Assembly (NCBI GenBank): GCA_032358255.1
Contig: JAULBX010029488.1
Span: 62,001-126,000 of the forward strand
DNA: 64,000 bases
Origin: Heterotrichella gracilis
Lineage: Eukaryota > Sar > Xanthophyceae > Tribonematales > Xanthonemataceae
Direction of reading: 5' to 3'
The position numbers and the translations under genes are program-made. Every line of letters begins with the position of its first letter. Position 1 is the stretch's first letter. Shown here one piece after another: positions 10,487 through 21,480 of the stretch. The notes beneath the pieces are model-generated. The model worked only from the letters and a program-made list of their open reading frames with translations, was not told the DNA's origin and searched no databases.

Positions 10487-13400
10487 ATGCACCAGGTGCC
10501 AGCACATGGCGCAGCCACCAGCCCACCCGCTATGACCAGCGCTGCTCCCTGGAGCCTGGCACCACACCCTAGGCAAGGGTTTCACCAAGCACCACACCCT
10601 GGGCAAGGGTATCTTCACGCACCACAGGGGGGTTGGCGTAGCAACAGGCAGCAAAGGCGGCCGCACCAGCATGCCAGGGGTGTGTGCTACTGCAGTCAGG
10701 TACGGTAACTTAGCTCTCTCTACTCCTCCTGGTACTGTAACCCCCCCGCCTGAACTGCCAATGTTTTACGGATTTGATTCACACCTGTTCCTACCTCAAA
10801 GCTTCCTCTCCCACTACCGCCACCGCCACCGCAGGCCCCACCACCGCCGTCAGCACCCCCACCCCCACCCCCCACCGCCCTCCTTGTCATCGACGCCACC
10901 AACATCGCCTGCATGGCGGCTGCGGACCGAGCCCGCTGGTCCCACGTGAGGGCTGATCTGCACGCCTGCTTTGACCTGTGGGTAGACCACCTGGAGACGC
11001 TGACTCAGCCGGCCAAGGTGGTGGCGGTATTCGATGCAAAACAGGTGGATGCGGCAGCAGGTTTTGGTATTGATACGTTTATGATACTATTAGTGACAGC
11101 ACGGTGTTAGGCGGAAAGCATGTGGGTGGGAGAGGGTGGTGCGGCAGCACACATATTTTGCCCATTGAATCTGTTCAGGCTAGCACATGCTTTGTCCTGT
11201 GGGTTGCCACCTGGAGACGCTGACTCAGCCGGCCAAGGTGGTGGCGGTATGCGATGCAAAACAGGTGGGTGGGTGCGGCAGCAGGTTTCGGAATCAGCAT
11301 GGTGGTGGTGGTGGGTGGAAAGTAGGTGGATGAGAGCGCATGGCGCGACAGGACTTGATTCATCTCTTTTATCATCTTGGTTAGCACATGTGTTGGCCTG
11401 TGGGTAGATGATCTGGAAGTGGTCAGCCGCCCTGCGGGGGCGGTGGCGGTATTCGATTACACGCAGGCGGGTGTGTCAATTCTCCCGCAGCAGTCTTCAT
11501 GTGATGCATCCCCCTTACACCCCAGAATTGCCTGTGGCCTAAAAGGGCTGCGGCGAGCAGTTCATCATTGTTATGGGAAGTCCTGTTATCCCCCACCCTG
11601 CAATTACGCTGGCCAATCAGAGGGGGAACGCCGCACCACCCGCCACTCCGCCAGCCACCACGCCCTCCACCACAACACTCTGCGCCTCTGCACCTCTGCA
11701 CCCACACCTTATAAATTACACCTCACACCCCACAGGCCTCCCGCAAGCAGGCCTCCTCCCCTTCTTACCTCAAGAGGAGGAAGGCCCGACCTGGGAAGGG
11801 ACCACAGCCACACCACCAGCCACGCCACCAGCCGCAGCATCAGCCGCAATCCCTGCCGGCCCTGGCGGCCAGGTTTGAGGGGAGGGGGGGGCTGGCGCTG
11901 GTGGCTGGTAGGGGTTGCGAGGCGGATGATGTCATCGCTGCGCTGTGCGTGGTGGCGGGGGGGATGGTGCCTGATGGGGGTGCGTGGTGGTGGTGGTACA
12001 GGGGGGGAGATGGTGTTTGATGGGGTGGGGGGTGCGGGAGCAGGGGTGATGCTGGAGGGGATTATGTGGTGTGTGATGTGGAGATGGTGTGATGGCGGGT
12101 GGGGTTCGGGGGTGTAGTGGTGTGTTTTGGTGGGACGTGGTGCTGGGATGGGGGGTGGCGGGTGCATGGTTATATTATTACAAAAAAATATGTAGTGTGT
12201 ATATAAGCATGTATATGTCGCCCTCTAGTGTGTATATATAAGCATATATATGCCGCCCCTTAGTGTGTGTTAGGCTGCCTCATGGCATCACATGCTACGT
12301 AAAACATATAGGGGTGGTGCCCGTTTTCCGCGGATGTAGAGAAAGCTGGGTCTAAAAATGTGCTGCCGCTAGGGTGCCTCTGCTGCAAAATAACAGCTGG
12401 TAATTGCTGGTTCTAATCATTATCACTCCCTGATCAGGGTTGTTAATCACCAATCAATCAATGCCATCCCTGTGTGCAGGCCGCATAGTCGTGGCCAGCG
12501 GCGACATGGACATGCGGGGGGTGCTGGCCCCACAGGTGGCATGGCTGCAGGTGCACAAGCTCACTGGCCCATCCAACCCCATGGGGGCGCAGCTGGTGAC
12601 GGCAGATGACTTCCTACAGGGGTTTGGGTTCCCCCCTGGGGCGTACCACGAGTACCTGGCGCTCACTGGTGAGGGTTTGGACTTCTGATTACCTGTTGTG
12701 GGGCTTCCTGCAAAGAGTGATCACTAGATATTTGGTAGTAGTCCATGCCCATTTATACACCATGCCTATCTGGCGCTGTTTGGCAAGGGTACATTGTAAG
12801 TCTTGTATGCTGAAGCTGTAGGTAATGCTTACGACACAGCACAGCACCCCACTTTCCCCCCAGCCACTATGGCCTGCTCCCAATGTTTTAGCAGCAAACC
12901 CTACTTATCAACCCCAAAACCCTAAAATCTAAGCAATGAACCTAGGTCCTTTTTTCCTGGTGAACCCCAGATCCCTCTACCCTAAACCAGGCCCACCCCT
13001 CCTTTGCCCCAGGCAAGAAGGAAGCCAGCATCGGCGGCACTGGCCTGACCTCCACCACTGCCAAGAAGCTGCTGCATCGGTACGGGAGCATAGAAGGGGT
13101 GGAGGGTGCGGGGGAGAGGGGGGAGCTGCGCAGCTGGCCGTTGCAGGTGCAGGCGCTGTTCGATGAGCCACAAGGTATGGTTTTTCTCTAGGGTTTTCTC
13201 TAGGGTGCAGGACCACACGTAGGGTTTGGTGTTGGGTACATACAGCGGCTTGCTGTTGTTCCAGGGGGCTGTGTGCTGTGGGCAATGTTTGGGTGAAAAC
13301 TCTGAATCTTTAACCCTAAACCCTAAACCCTACACTCTTGTGTCCTGCCTCCAGGTAGCACCCCTACACAGGCCCTGACCCAGCTAGAAGACAACCAGAC

Positions 13401-14321
13401 ATTTTTCATGCAAACCCTAAGCCCTGATCCTCAAACCCTAAGGTGCTCTCCCTGCCTACAGGTTGCACCCCCACGCAAGCCCAGCGCCAGCTGGCGCACA
13501 ACCGGGCCCTGTTCACCTCCGTGGACAAAACCATACTGGTTGATGACACCATGCGTGACATTACCGCATACCTCACGTCACCACATGACGCAAACAGTGC
13601 CCCCAGCCAGCAAGGGGGGGACGCTGCTGTGGTGGTGGAAGGGGAGGGGGTGAGCAGCGCATCAGTACCCACAGCCACAGCCACGGCGGTGCCCCACCGC
13701 CAGCAAGGGGGAAACGCTTCTGCCGTACCCTCCCCACCGTCCACCACCCCCACCCCTCCCCTGCCCCAGCTCCTCCCGGGGCTGGCGCTGCATGATCCTA
13801 CTGCCGCCATGTGGTCCCGCCCCCACCACGCCTTCCGTCGCAGTCATGTGGCGCGGCATGTGACGGCGCTGGCGGCGGCATGTCGGGCGGCGGGCGCGCA
13901 TGGTGTGGCGTTTGGCGTCACCCGCAGCGGCTGGCCTGTGGATATGCTGGTGCGGATCCCCGGGAGGGCAACCGGGGACGGGGATGCGGAGGATAGTGGG
14001 CCTGGGACAGCGGCTGTGAATGGGGATGGGACAGACACTTCTGGGATGGCGACTGGGGCTGGGGATGTAGTGGGGGTCATCATTTTGTGCAAGTGCGACT
14101 ACGCAGCCGACCAGGGGGACAGGCGTAGGGGGCCCAACGACGCGCCGCGGGAGGCGGGGGCGTATGCGGTTGTGCCCAAAACCCTCAACGGGGTAATGCA
14201 GCACCACGTGGGGATGGTGCGCCGCAGCGGGGATGTGCGCCTGGTGTGCGTGCCTTTTTATTACGCGGCCAGCATGTGTGGCTTCCCTCCAGAGGTGCTG
14301 CAGAAGGTGCTGGGCATGTGA
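10487..14321 (+). CDS. 5'-3' exonuclease (PIN/H3TH) with possible RAP-like tail
   Basis: Model exons are 10487-10699, 10835-11044, 11736-11979, 12480-12668, 13013-13174 and 13462-14321; phases agree and give 625 aa. The DNA polymerase I-type 5'-3' exonuclease domain shows an N-terminal Asp in LLVIDATNIA (about residue 90), the acidic GCEADDVIAAL motif (about 200), ASGDMDMR (about 230) and an H3TH region GGTGLTSTTAKKLL (about 295). Such plant and algal proteins are usually organellar. The 71-residue first exon, rich in Ala, Pro, His and Arg, could be a transit peptide, but it rests only on phase agreement. After a Gly/Ala/Pro/Ser linker, the last ~175 residues contain SGWPVDMLV, VIILCKCD and VRLVCVPFYY, spaced like a RAP domain (inference). 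Exon 2 has two extra copies downstream. Confidence 0.8.
11190..11466 (+). repeat. Two extra copies of exonuclease exon 2 end
   Basis: The exon 2 segment at about 10973-11060 (LWVDHLETLTQPAKVVAVFD plus donor) recurs at about 11198-11275, nearly identical but frame-broken. It recurs again, diverged but open, at about 11396-11466, where it reads LWVDDLEVVSRPAGAVAVFD. Both lie in intron 2. Confidence 0.9.
12190..12275 (+). repeat. Short AT-rich tandem repeat in exonuclease intron
   Basis: Two full units and one partial unit of about 37 bp start with TAGTGTGTATATA and end with GCCGCCC or a variant. They are tandem within intron 3. Confidence 0.8.
12750..12792 (+). repeat. Echo of exonuclease exon 4 end
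   Basis: This degraded copy of the exon 4 end and donor at about 12640-12675 (YHEYLALTG) lies downstream in intron 4. It is weaker than the other echoes. Confidence 0.55.
13340..13400 (+). repeat. Echo of exonuclease last exon start
   Basis: This copy of about 13447-13505 covers the acceptor and the start of the last exon (TPTQAQRQLAHNR). It lies upstream in intron 5 and still carries an intact CAG|GT-like acceptor. Confidence 0.8.
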
Positions 14322-15099
14322 GGCAGTCTTTGCCAGCCTTGGGCATTTGCTTCATTCTGGTGACGTGCCAAACCCTTGTTTACACATTAGGATTTCATCA
14401 GCAGTGCTGGTGGACTGCTAACCAAACTGGCTCCAACCCACAGCTTCCTGCGCTATTGTGGCTAGTAGTCACAAGGAAAACTCTATCTAGTTTACACCTC
14501 TGTGCGTTACCTTTCTTTCTTTCTTCTTACTACAGAAGAAAGTAGGAAATTGCTGGCGCCATTGCTGGGGCGCCTGCTTAAAATATGGATTCTGATCCAA
14601 TGCGCAATTTGTTGTAGCTATGCCATGACAGTTGTGAAATAAGTATTGCAGTACTGCTATTTGTTGACGATTGATGATGGGATGCTCAAGCCTGTCGGCG
14701 ACATGCATTATGAAACATTGTAACCAACAAGGCATTGTCAAGGCAAATGCGATGTAAAACGGTTGATCCATGTTGGCAGTCAGTGCATCAGCAGGCTGGC
14801 CTGTGGAATGGCAGCAAGATCCATATGGAATATTCATAAACTGCTCTAGCCTAGAAGGATCCCCTGCAGGAACAAGGTGTTGGGGCTTGAGGCGTGCGGA
14901 ACGCAACTGTGTATCAATGCAACGTATGATTCCTGGAACAAAAGCTCCTCGACTACTGAGTATACCCAGCGCCCTAGGCTGAATTTAGAATGCTGTTTGT
15001 CCCATTCCCCTTGTCCATTCCAGCCAGGCAGTGCTGCAGCATTTTGCACGCTGGTGCAGTGCAACGCATGCCATGCTGCCCAATTACACGCATACAGCA
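14322..15099. other. Convergent intergenic stretch
   Basis: This lies between the exonuclease stop and the stop of the facing F-box/SAP gene, so it should hold both 3' UTRs. I see no gene. A pyrimidine stretch with three TTTC units at about 14490-14531 recurs at 36198-36246. Confidence 0.5.
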
Positions 15100-16008
15100 T
15101 CAGATATCCTCCGAGTCTAAATTCCACAGGAACCTCTCTGTGTTCCGCCGACCATCAGGCAGCCTCCTCTCACGCATCCTGGCAGGCAGCTCAGGCCTGA
15201 TCTTCGCTTGCCCCCTGCCCCCACACCCCTTCACCCATGCATCCAGTGCCATCTCCCTCGCCTCATCAGCCACCTCATTCAGAATGTCACTGTAGGCAGC
15301 ATGGTATTCATCCCGCTCATCCCCTGAATAGTAGAAGTTCCTCACTCGCAGCTCCAGCAGCTCCCTGAAATCCTCGTATCGCGTGTGCTGCTCATAAAAC
15401 TCCATTTCATGCAGCTGGGTGGCGATGCTGGCTGGGGTGCCGGGCCGTGTATACGCAATATACCTGGTGCAGGCTTTGGAGTACAGTGCAACGCTGACAG
15501 GTTGAACCAGGTTTTTTGCCTGCAGGGCTGTGGTCAGCTCCTGTGTGCGCCGCTCCACATCCTCTGGATCGCAATCCACCGAATACACCTCCTCCCAATA
15601 AGGGTCCAGCCACTTTGCCTGCTGTGCTGCCAGGTAGGCTGCCTGCGTGCCATGCAGCTCCCTTGCGACGCGCCTCACATCAACAGCCTTGTAGAGGCGC
15701 ATTTCCCATACAATAAACTTTGCATCCTCGAAAGGATACCTAACCATCTGACGCGTGAGAGCCATGAGTTCCTCGTAGCCCAGGTAGCCCAGGCCAAATC
15801 GGGACAATGCAACCGTCTCAAGCACCCTGCGGCTGATCTTGGTGCCCACAACCAAGCCACGCTGCTTGGGGTGCAGAGTACGAGGGTTCTCGTGGTGCCT
15901 CTGGTCCTGCTGCATGTGCACCAGGTGGGCTTGGATCCTGGGTGCCAGGTCTCCCCGCTTGGAAACTCCAAGTCTGGCAGCAGTGGCTCTCAGCTGTTTC
16001 AGTGTCAT
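15100..16008 (-). CDS. SAP-domain protein, copy A of F-box/SAP family
   Basis: The open frame from the ATG at 16008 gives 302 aa. It begins with a SAP-like helix-turn-helix (MTLKQLRATAARLGVSKRGD), a nucleic-acid-binding motif, followed by a family-specific region (GLGYLGYEELMALT, EMRLYKAVDVRRVAREL, DEAREMALDAWVKGCGG). Two related copies lie at 18446-19580 and 22406-23759. Those encode an F-box-like start (ALPSPAIELIATAL...FWTLQDIAQ). Here the same frame continues upstream to about 16250 (LPAPAIELI) but reaches a stop before any ATG. A candidate ATG at 16273 is thrown out of frame by an apparent 5-nt deletion near 16243. The gene may therefore be N-terminally truncated, wrongly sequenced or newly broken. 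It converges with the exonuclease gene. Confidence 0.55.
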   Translation of the reverse strand: MTLKQLRATAARLGVSKRGDLAPRIQAHLVHMQQDQRHHENPRTLHPKQRGLVVGTKISRRVLETVALSRFGLGYLGYEELMALTRQMVRYPFEDAKFIVWEMRLYKAVDVRRVARELHGTQAAYLAAQQAKWLDPYWEEVYSVDCDPEDVERRTQELTTALQAKNLVQPVSVALYSKACTRYIAYTRPGTPASIATQLHEMEFYEQHTRYEDFRELLELRVRNFYYSGDERDEYHAAYSDILNEVADEAREMALDAWVKGCGGRGQAKIRPELPARMRERRLPDGRRNTERFLWNLDSEDI

Positions 16009-16273
16009 GTGCTGCAAGGCGCCAGCTGTCAAGTCTGGTGGTACAGGGCGCTCTGGCAGTGGCGGCAGCAAGGACCGGAGCTGTCGCCAGATCTCCTGAG
16101 AAAGCTCCTGGCACAGATGGTGGGATGGGCCGGCCAGCGCTACAGTTGCTGCCTGCTGAGCAACGTCTTGAAGCGTCCAGAAGGCATCCAGGTGTATTTT
16201 CCTGGTGAAGGCGTTCGCAATGAGCTCTATTGCAGGTGCGGGCAGCCCAGTCTGTTGGATCTGCGTTATCCAT

Positions 16274-17880
16274 GGCTTCCGCAGCGGGCGCCCAAAATTG
16301 GGTTACCAGAATGACATGTCAAGGATATTTTTTTGGGTTTGCAGCGCCGATGGACGGGGCTGTTGCGGTCAAGTGGGAACTAGTCCACATGCATGCATGC
16401 GCACAAGCAATGCAATAACGCCCAGTTGGCTGTCACAACCAACCAGACCAAGCCCTCGTACTGTTGAAAACAGCAAAAGCCGTGCGGTTGTGATCAGGCA
16501 GCAACGAGGGGTTCGTGAACAAGACCAGAGCTTGCGACACAAGTTGTCAACAATTGGACCGGGTGCAAGACGTTTCACGTTACCCAACAAACTGTCCACA
16601 GGACACAGGTTAAAACTTTTAGCTCGTGTTGTGCCAACCTCTTTAAGCAAAGCCCCTTATCGATAAAACATCGGTTGTCCTCAACTTGGGCGAACAGGCC
16701 TAGGAAGGGGAATAAAGTATTGAAGTCCGGGTCTGGGTCACGTTGTATGCATGCATATGTGCAAAACTGCATGCTCATATGCATCGGTGCTGTAGAAGCC
16801 CTTCCACTCGTATCAGTGTTTTTGTGCAGCAGCGCTGGTGTATGCTCGACGTTTCAGTCATGTCAGAACAGCTGTCCACACACCCTCCTCAACGCAGTCT
16901 TGCAATTGGTGTACGCATGGCTGCGCGTCATCCCCCCTCTTGCACAGTACGTTTCCCGTAATTCTCGCCAATCTACTGTACCACGCTGGAGGTTTGGGCT
17001 GCTGCAGCGTTGCCCGGTAAGTTTGCCTACAAACCGCCCAACTTACTGTACCACGCTGCAACGCTGCTATGCGTGAGCCTGGGTCGTCCTATATGCATGC
17101 ATATGTGCAAAACTCGGTGCCCTGGAAGCCCTTTTACTGGTCCCAGTGTCTTTGCGCAGCAGCAATGGTGTATGCTCGACGTTTTAGTGTTGTTAGAACC
17201 GTTGTAAACGCCCCCTCCACAACGCAATCTTGCAATTGGTGTAAGGATGGCCGCTCGGCATCCCCCCTCTTCCCAGTAAGTTCCCGTGAATTTCGCCAAT
17301 CTACTGTCCCACAGCCGCCGCAGCTACCTGGGGTCGTCTTATATGCATGCATGTGTGTAAAGCTGCATGCTCATATGCATCGGTGTTGTAGAAGCGCTTC
17401 CACTTGTACCAGTGCAGTTGCGCAGCGGCACTGGTGTATGCTCGACGTTTCAGTGTTGTTAGAACCGCTGTACATAACGCCTCCTCAACACAAACACGCA
17501 ATTGGTGTATGTGTGGCCGCAAGTCATCCCCCTTCTTGCACAGTAAATTTCCCGCAATTCTCGCCAACTTGCTGTACCACATTTGGAGGTTGGGCTGCTG
17601 CAGCGTTGCTGCCAAACTTACTGCACAACGCTGCAACTTAAAATATCTGCTAGGCGCCGTGTGCTAGCCTGATTGGTGTGCTAGCACAGTTCAGCGCCCC
17701 TTCAGGAAAATGCCAGCCACTGGAATTGCAACTTATTCCACACCAACTTAAGGCGGGCAGGAATGCAAAAGGAAGTAATACTTAAAGGCCTTTAAAGCAC
17801 AGCTGCCGAGGTAGCAACAGCGCAGCCCACAAAGAAGTTATTTTAAAAATATATTCAGTTCAGCTGCAAGTTGCTAATGT
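16274..17880. other. Non-coding stretch with satellite-like array
   Basis: I see no supported gene. Most of it is the repeat array listed separately. The rest is ordinary sequence with TGCATGCA palindromes. Confidence 0.55.
16740..17640. repeat. Three-unit decayed tandem repeat, about 250-350 bp units
   Basis: Units start at about 16744, 17091 and 17341 with TATGCATGCATRTG. They share, in order, the words GTATGCTCGACGTTT, TTGCAATTGGTGTA or a variant, CATCCCCC, CTTGCACAGTA and GCTGCAGCGTTG. Identity is moderate. No open frame is conserved, so this looks like a decayed tandem duplication of non-coding DNA. Confidence 0.8.
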
Positions 17881-18280
17881 TGTCACAGCATGCAAACCCC
17901 GGCACGAGGTGCACCACTGGACGCACAATGCACACAGCACAATAAAAGGCACTCTATCAAATATTTACAAGTTTCAAGCTGCTGGCCCACCCTTGTGTCT
18001 GTGCACCCTAAAACTACCTGTAGGGGTGTGCACTTGCTGTGTGCTAGTAGTCCTGGGCCAAGGCACGGCGCTGCCTCAGGCTTGTGTCGAGCAAAGCAAG
18101 GCAATGGGGGTTCCATTCAATCACCACCATGCTGATGTCCATTTGCAAAGTTTGATTATGTGGATGTGCTCATGCACGACCCCACCGCCATGCATGTGGT
18201 CCCACACCGCCACACCGTCTGATGCATCCACAGATACCAGCGCAATGCCAGCCAGGCTTGACATGTTGGGGAGCTAGGTG
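17880..18280 (+). pseudogene. Decayed fragment related to exonuclease 3' end, copy 1
   Basis: Bases 18030-18130 match 20805-20890, and 18165-18200 resemble the exonuclease region around 13785-13815 (CATGATCCTACTGCCGCCATGTG-like order). There is no open frame. It lies just upstream of the facing F-box/SAP copy B, the same arrangement as the intact exonuclease and copy A. Confidence 0.6.
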
Positions 18281-18445
18281 TTAAAAAAGCTGGCTATGGA
18301 ACCACAACACGTATGAACGATCATCTGTCCCATCATGCCCTCTGGCCCATCCCCTTCTCAACATCCAGCCACACAGTGCTGCGGCATCCTGGAATGCTGC
18401 GCCTGCTGCCCAATCGGATGCAAACCGCGTCACCCATATTCTGAG

Positions 18446-19580
18446 TCAAAAGTCCCACAGGAAAGCACTCGCATACCCTCGACCACCAGGCAACCCCCTC
18501 TCGCGCAGGCTGGCAGGCAGCTCAAGCCTGCGCAGCGCCTTCTTCCTGGACCCACACTCCATCACCCATGCATCCAGTGCAATCTCCCTCGCCTGAGCAT
18601 CCAGCTGATCCAGGATCCCACCATAGGCCGCATGGTATTCATCCATCTCATCCCTCACATATATTAGTAGTCCCTCTCACGCAGCTCCAAAAGCTTCCTA
18701 AACACCTCGTATCTTGTGTGCTGCTGATAAAACTCCATTTCGTGCAGCTGAGTGGCAATGCTGTCTGGGGTGCCAGGTCGTCCGTGTGCAATGTACCTGG
18801 TGCAGGCCTTGGAGAACAGCGCAATGCAACAGGTTGAGCCAGGTTCTTTGCCTGTAGGGCTGTGGTCAGCTGCTGTGTGCATTGCTGCTCGTGCGCTGTG
18901 TCCCGCCCCTGCCAGAATGGATCGCTGTCCCGCTGTGCTGCCAGGTATGATGCGTGTGTGCCATGCTTTGCCCTGGCTAGGCGCCTCACCTCAGCTGACC
19001 TGTAGAGGCGGATTTGCCAACACTGGAGATAACCTTCATCGTCGAGAATGTATTCAATCGTCTGACATGTGAGAGCTTGAAGTTCCTTGCAGCTCAGGTA
19101 CCCCAGGCCAAATCGGCACATTGCAACAGGTGCAAGCACCCTGCGGCTCATCTTGGTCCCCAAAACCAGTGCACGGTGTTTTTGGTGCACGGTGCGAGGG
19201 TTCTGGTCCTCCTGCATTTTCACCACGTGGGCTCTGAGCTTGGCTGCCAGGACTGCCTTCTTGCCCTGCTTGTGGATCTGAAGGCTGGCAGCAGTGGCTC
19301 TCAGCTGTGCCAGTGTCATCGCGCCAGTGTCAAAGTCTGGTGGTGCAGGGCGCTCTGGCAGTGGCGGCAGCAAGGACCGGAGCTGTCGCCACATCTCCTG
19401 AGAAAGCTCCTGGCACATCTGGTGGGATGGGCTGGCCAGCGCCACAGTTGCTGCCTACTGAGCAATGTCCTGAAGCGTCCAGAAAGCGTCTACTTCTGTT
19501 TTCCTGGCCAGGGCGGTGGCAATAAGCTCTATTGCAGGGGAAGGCAGCGCAGCCCAGTCTATTGGAATTGCAGTTTCCAT
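18446..19580 (-). pseudogene. F-box/SAP family copy B, broken
   Basis: The reading starts at ATG 19580 with an F-box-like segment (DWAALPSPAIELIATALA, FWTLQDIAQ, CQELSQEMWRQL), then a SAP-like motif (MTLAQLRATAASLQIHKQGK) and the family region. Three lesions are visible relative to copy A. A TAG replaces CAG right after FWTLQDIAQ (about 19457). A 1-nt deletion lies near 18828, after ALQAKNLAQPV. A further stop lies at about 18664, after RERDY. The C-terminal part (REIALDAWVMECGS) remains readable to the stop at 18446. It is a decayed tandem paralogue, though its N-terminal half shows the likely original domain plan best. Confidence 0.78.
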
Positions 19581-20640
19581 GGCTGTGGATCTAGCTCGAG
19601 CTATTGCTTCTGAGTGTGACAGGGGTGTCGTGGAGAGAGACCTGCAGTGATCACAACCACAAGTAGTCAGCATATGCATTAGTTTCCAGTGCACTGTACG
19701 TGTACCCACCGGCGGAAGCAGTTGCGTGCCCTGCAGCTCTGTCACTATTGGGATACCAGGTCATACTAAGGAGTCCAATTCAGAGAAACAAAACCAGTTT
19801 GATCAAGGCAACTACCATGGCTTGGCCAGGGGCAGTGCAATAAACTGCATTGCATGCATGCATATGCTTACGCAGGTGCTAAGGAGCTACAGGAATTATA
19901 TGCCGTATACTTCTGACTGTAGTTCTGACTGTAGGTCCTGAAGTGAGGAGGAATACCAACTGCAGAGGTAACCCACATCTCCATATCACTACTCACCTGC
20001 TTCCAGAGACTTGTTGAGCGTGTTTGGAGGTGGCCTCCGGCATGCCACATGCGCTGCCAAACCGCGAGGCAGCTATCGGAAAGCGACCGTACTGGTCAAC
20101 TGTTTTGCTTTAACCGCGAGGCAGCTAGCTAAATGTATACGTGTTTGTCGCTTCTGAAGGGACAACACGTATGTTGCTGCTCTTCGCCAGTTCTGAAGGT
20201 CCCCAGAGTGGGCCTAGCCACACCAAAATTCTGAGGGCATCCGAGTGCTACGACCCTATTTCAAGAGCTCACAGACGCCGGTTTGTCGGATGCATTTGGT
20301 ATTTTTGGAGCGTCTTATTAGGCTAGTCTGCGTGTATCAAAGCGCTGCGAACACTACGGGAAGGTTTCTGCATGGGTTACCTGGATGCATGCATGCATGC
20401 ATATGTCAATGCCTCTGGGCCCCGGTTGCACACTGAGTTGCAGTGTTGCGCCTCGTGAACGACGACAAAACAACCGATAAAGGTTCAAACTGCTTTTTTT
20501 TTGTTACTACTCAACCGTTGTGACTTGGTGCCGATATGTTCGTCTACCAATGGAGCTTTGAAGGAGTGGCAGGAGGTGTCAGTACGACCTAGTAAACTAC
20601 ATAGTTTTTCTTGATGGTTGGTATGGTATCAATTGTGAAG
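19581..20640. other. Intergenic, nothing recognised
   Basis: I see no supported gene. It contains TGCATGCA-type palindromes at about 19852-19866 and 20386-20403 and an imperfect short repeat of GCGAGGCAGCTA around 20060-20130. Confidence 0.5.
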
Positions 20641-21480
20641 CACCTGCCACCACGTCTTTGGATCCAGTGGCAATGCGCTGCGTGGGTGTGTCAAACATCA
20701 GGTGCACCACACAAAGCACACATACGCAGCACCCTACTTGGAAGTGCTTTTCTCAAACATTTGAAGCTGCTGGCGCATCTCTCTCTGATATCAGGGGTAA
20801 GGGTGTGCACTTGCTGTGTGCTAGTCGTCCTGGCCCGATGCAAGGTGCTGAAGCAAAGCAGGGGAGTGGGCGTTCCACTGGCGTGGTTACCAGTGCTGGT
20901 GTCCAGCTGTGAATTTGGAATTTCCTGCCCGGGCTATTCAACTAATGCTGCACGGCCCTACCATGCATGTGGTCCCACTCGCACCCGTGGGCGGGCGTGA
21001 TACCCTACCGCGGCATGTCCATGCGCCATGTGTGGCGATGGCATGGCGTGGCACTCAAGGTTACCCGCAGCCACCGGTGGAAGTGATGCTGCGGGTCCTG
21101 TGGAGGGTGACTAGTTGTGGGGCAGAGGGTAGTGGGCTAGGACATCGGCTGGAAATTGGGCAGGCACTTCTGGGATGGTGGCTGATGGACCTGGGGGTGC
21201 GGAAATCATCGATTGTTTAATTGCATCCATGCAGAATGCATCCATAGGGAGTGGCGCATGATCCACATCCGTGTTTCACTGGAGGAGTCGCAGGGTACGC
21301 ATTGGTGGTCAAGACCATCAAGTGGAGTAATCCAGCACCACATAGGATCGTCCATCATGGTAGGACGCAGCGGGGATGCGGTAGTTGGTGTGGGTGCCTT
21401 TCTACCATGCGGGCAGCATGTGCACACGCAGGCGCATGCGCCGCCTGTAGAGGTGAAGCGGAAGGGGTTTGGCGCGTGAA
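20640..21480 (+). pseudogene. Decayed exonuclease 3' end, copy 2
   Basis: Bases 20945-21480 follow the exonuclease last exon (13785-14290) in order. Conserved pieces include the ATGTGGTCCC word, a GGCATGGCGTGGC-like word, ACCCGCAGC, and near the end CAGCACCACATAGG and GACGCAGCGGGGATG with the following GGTGTGGGTGCCTTT. Frame is lost throughout. Upstream, 20690-20890 matches the first fragment at 17900-18130. Confidence 0.75.

Noticed and set aside
16740-17640. CRISPR-like spaced repeats
   Set aside because: Units are hundreds of bases long and unevenly decayed, and the genome is eukaryotic.
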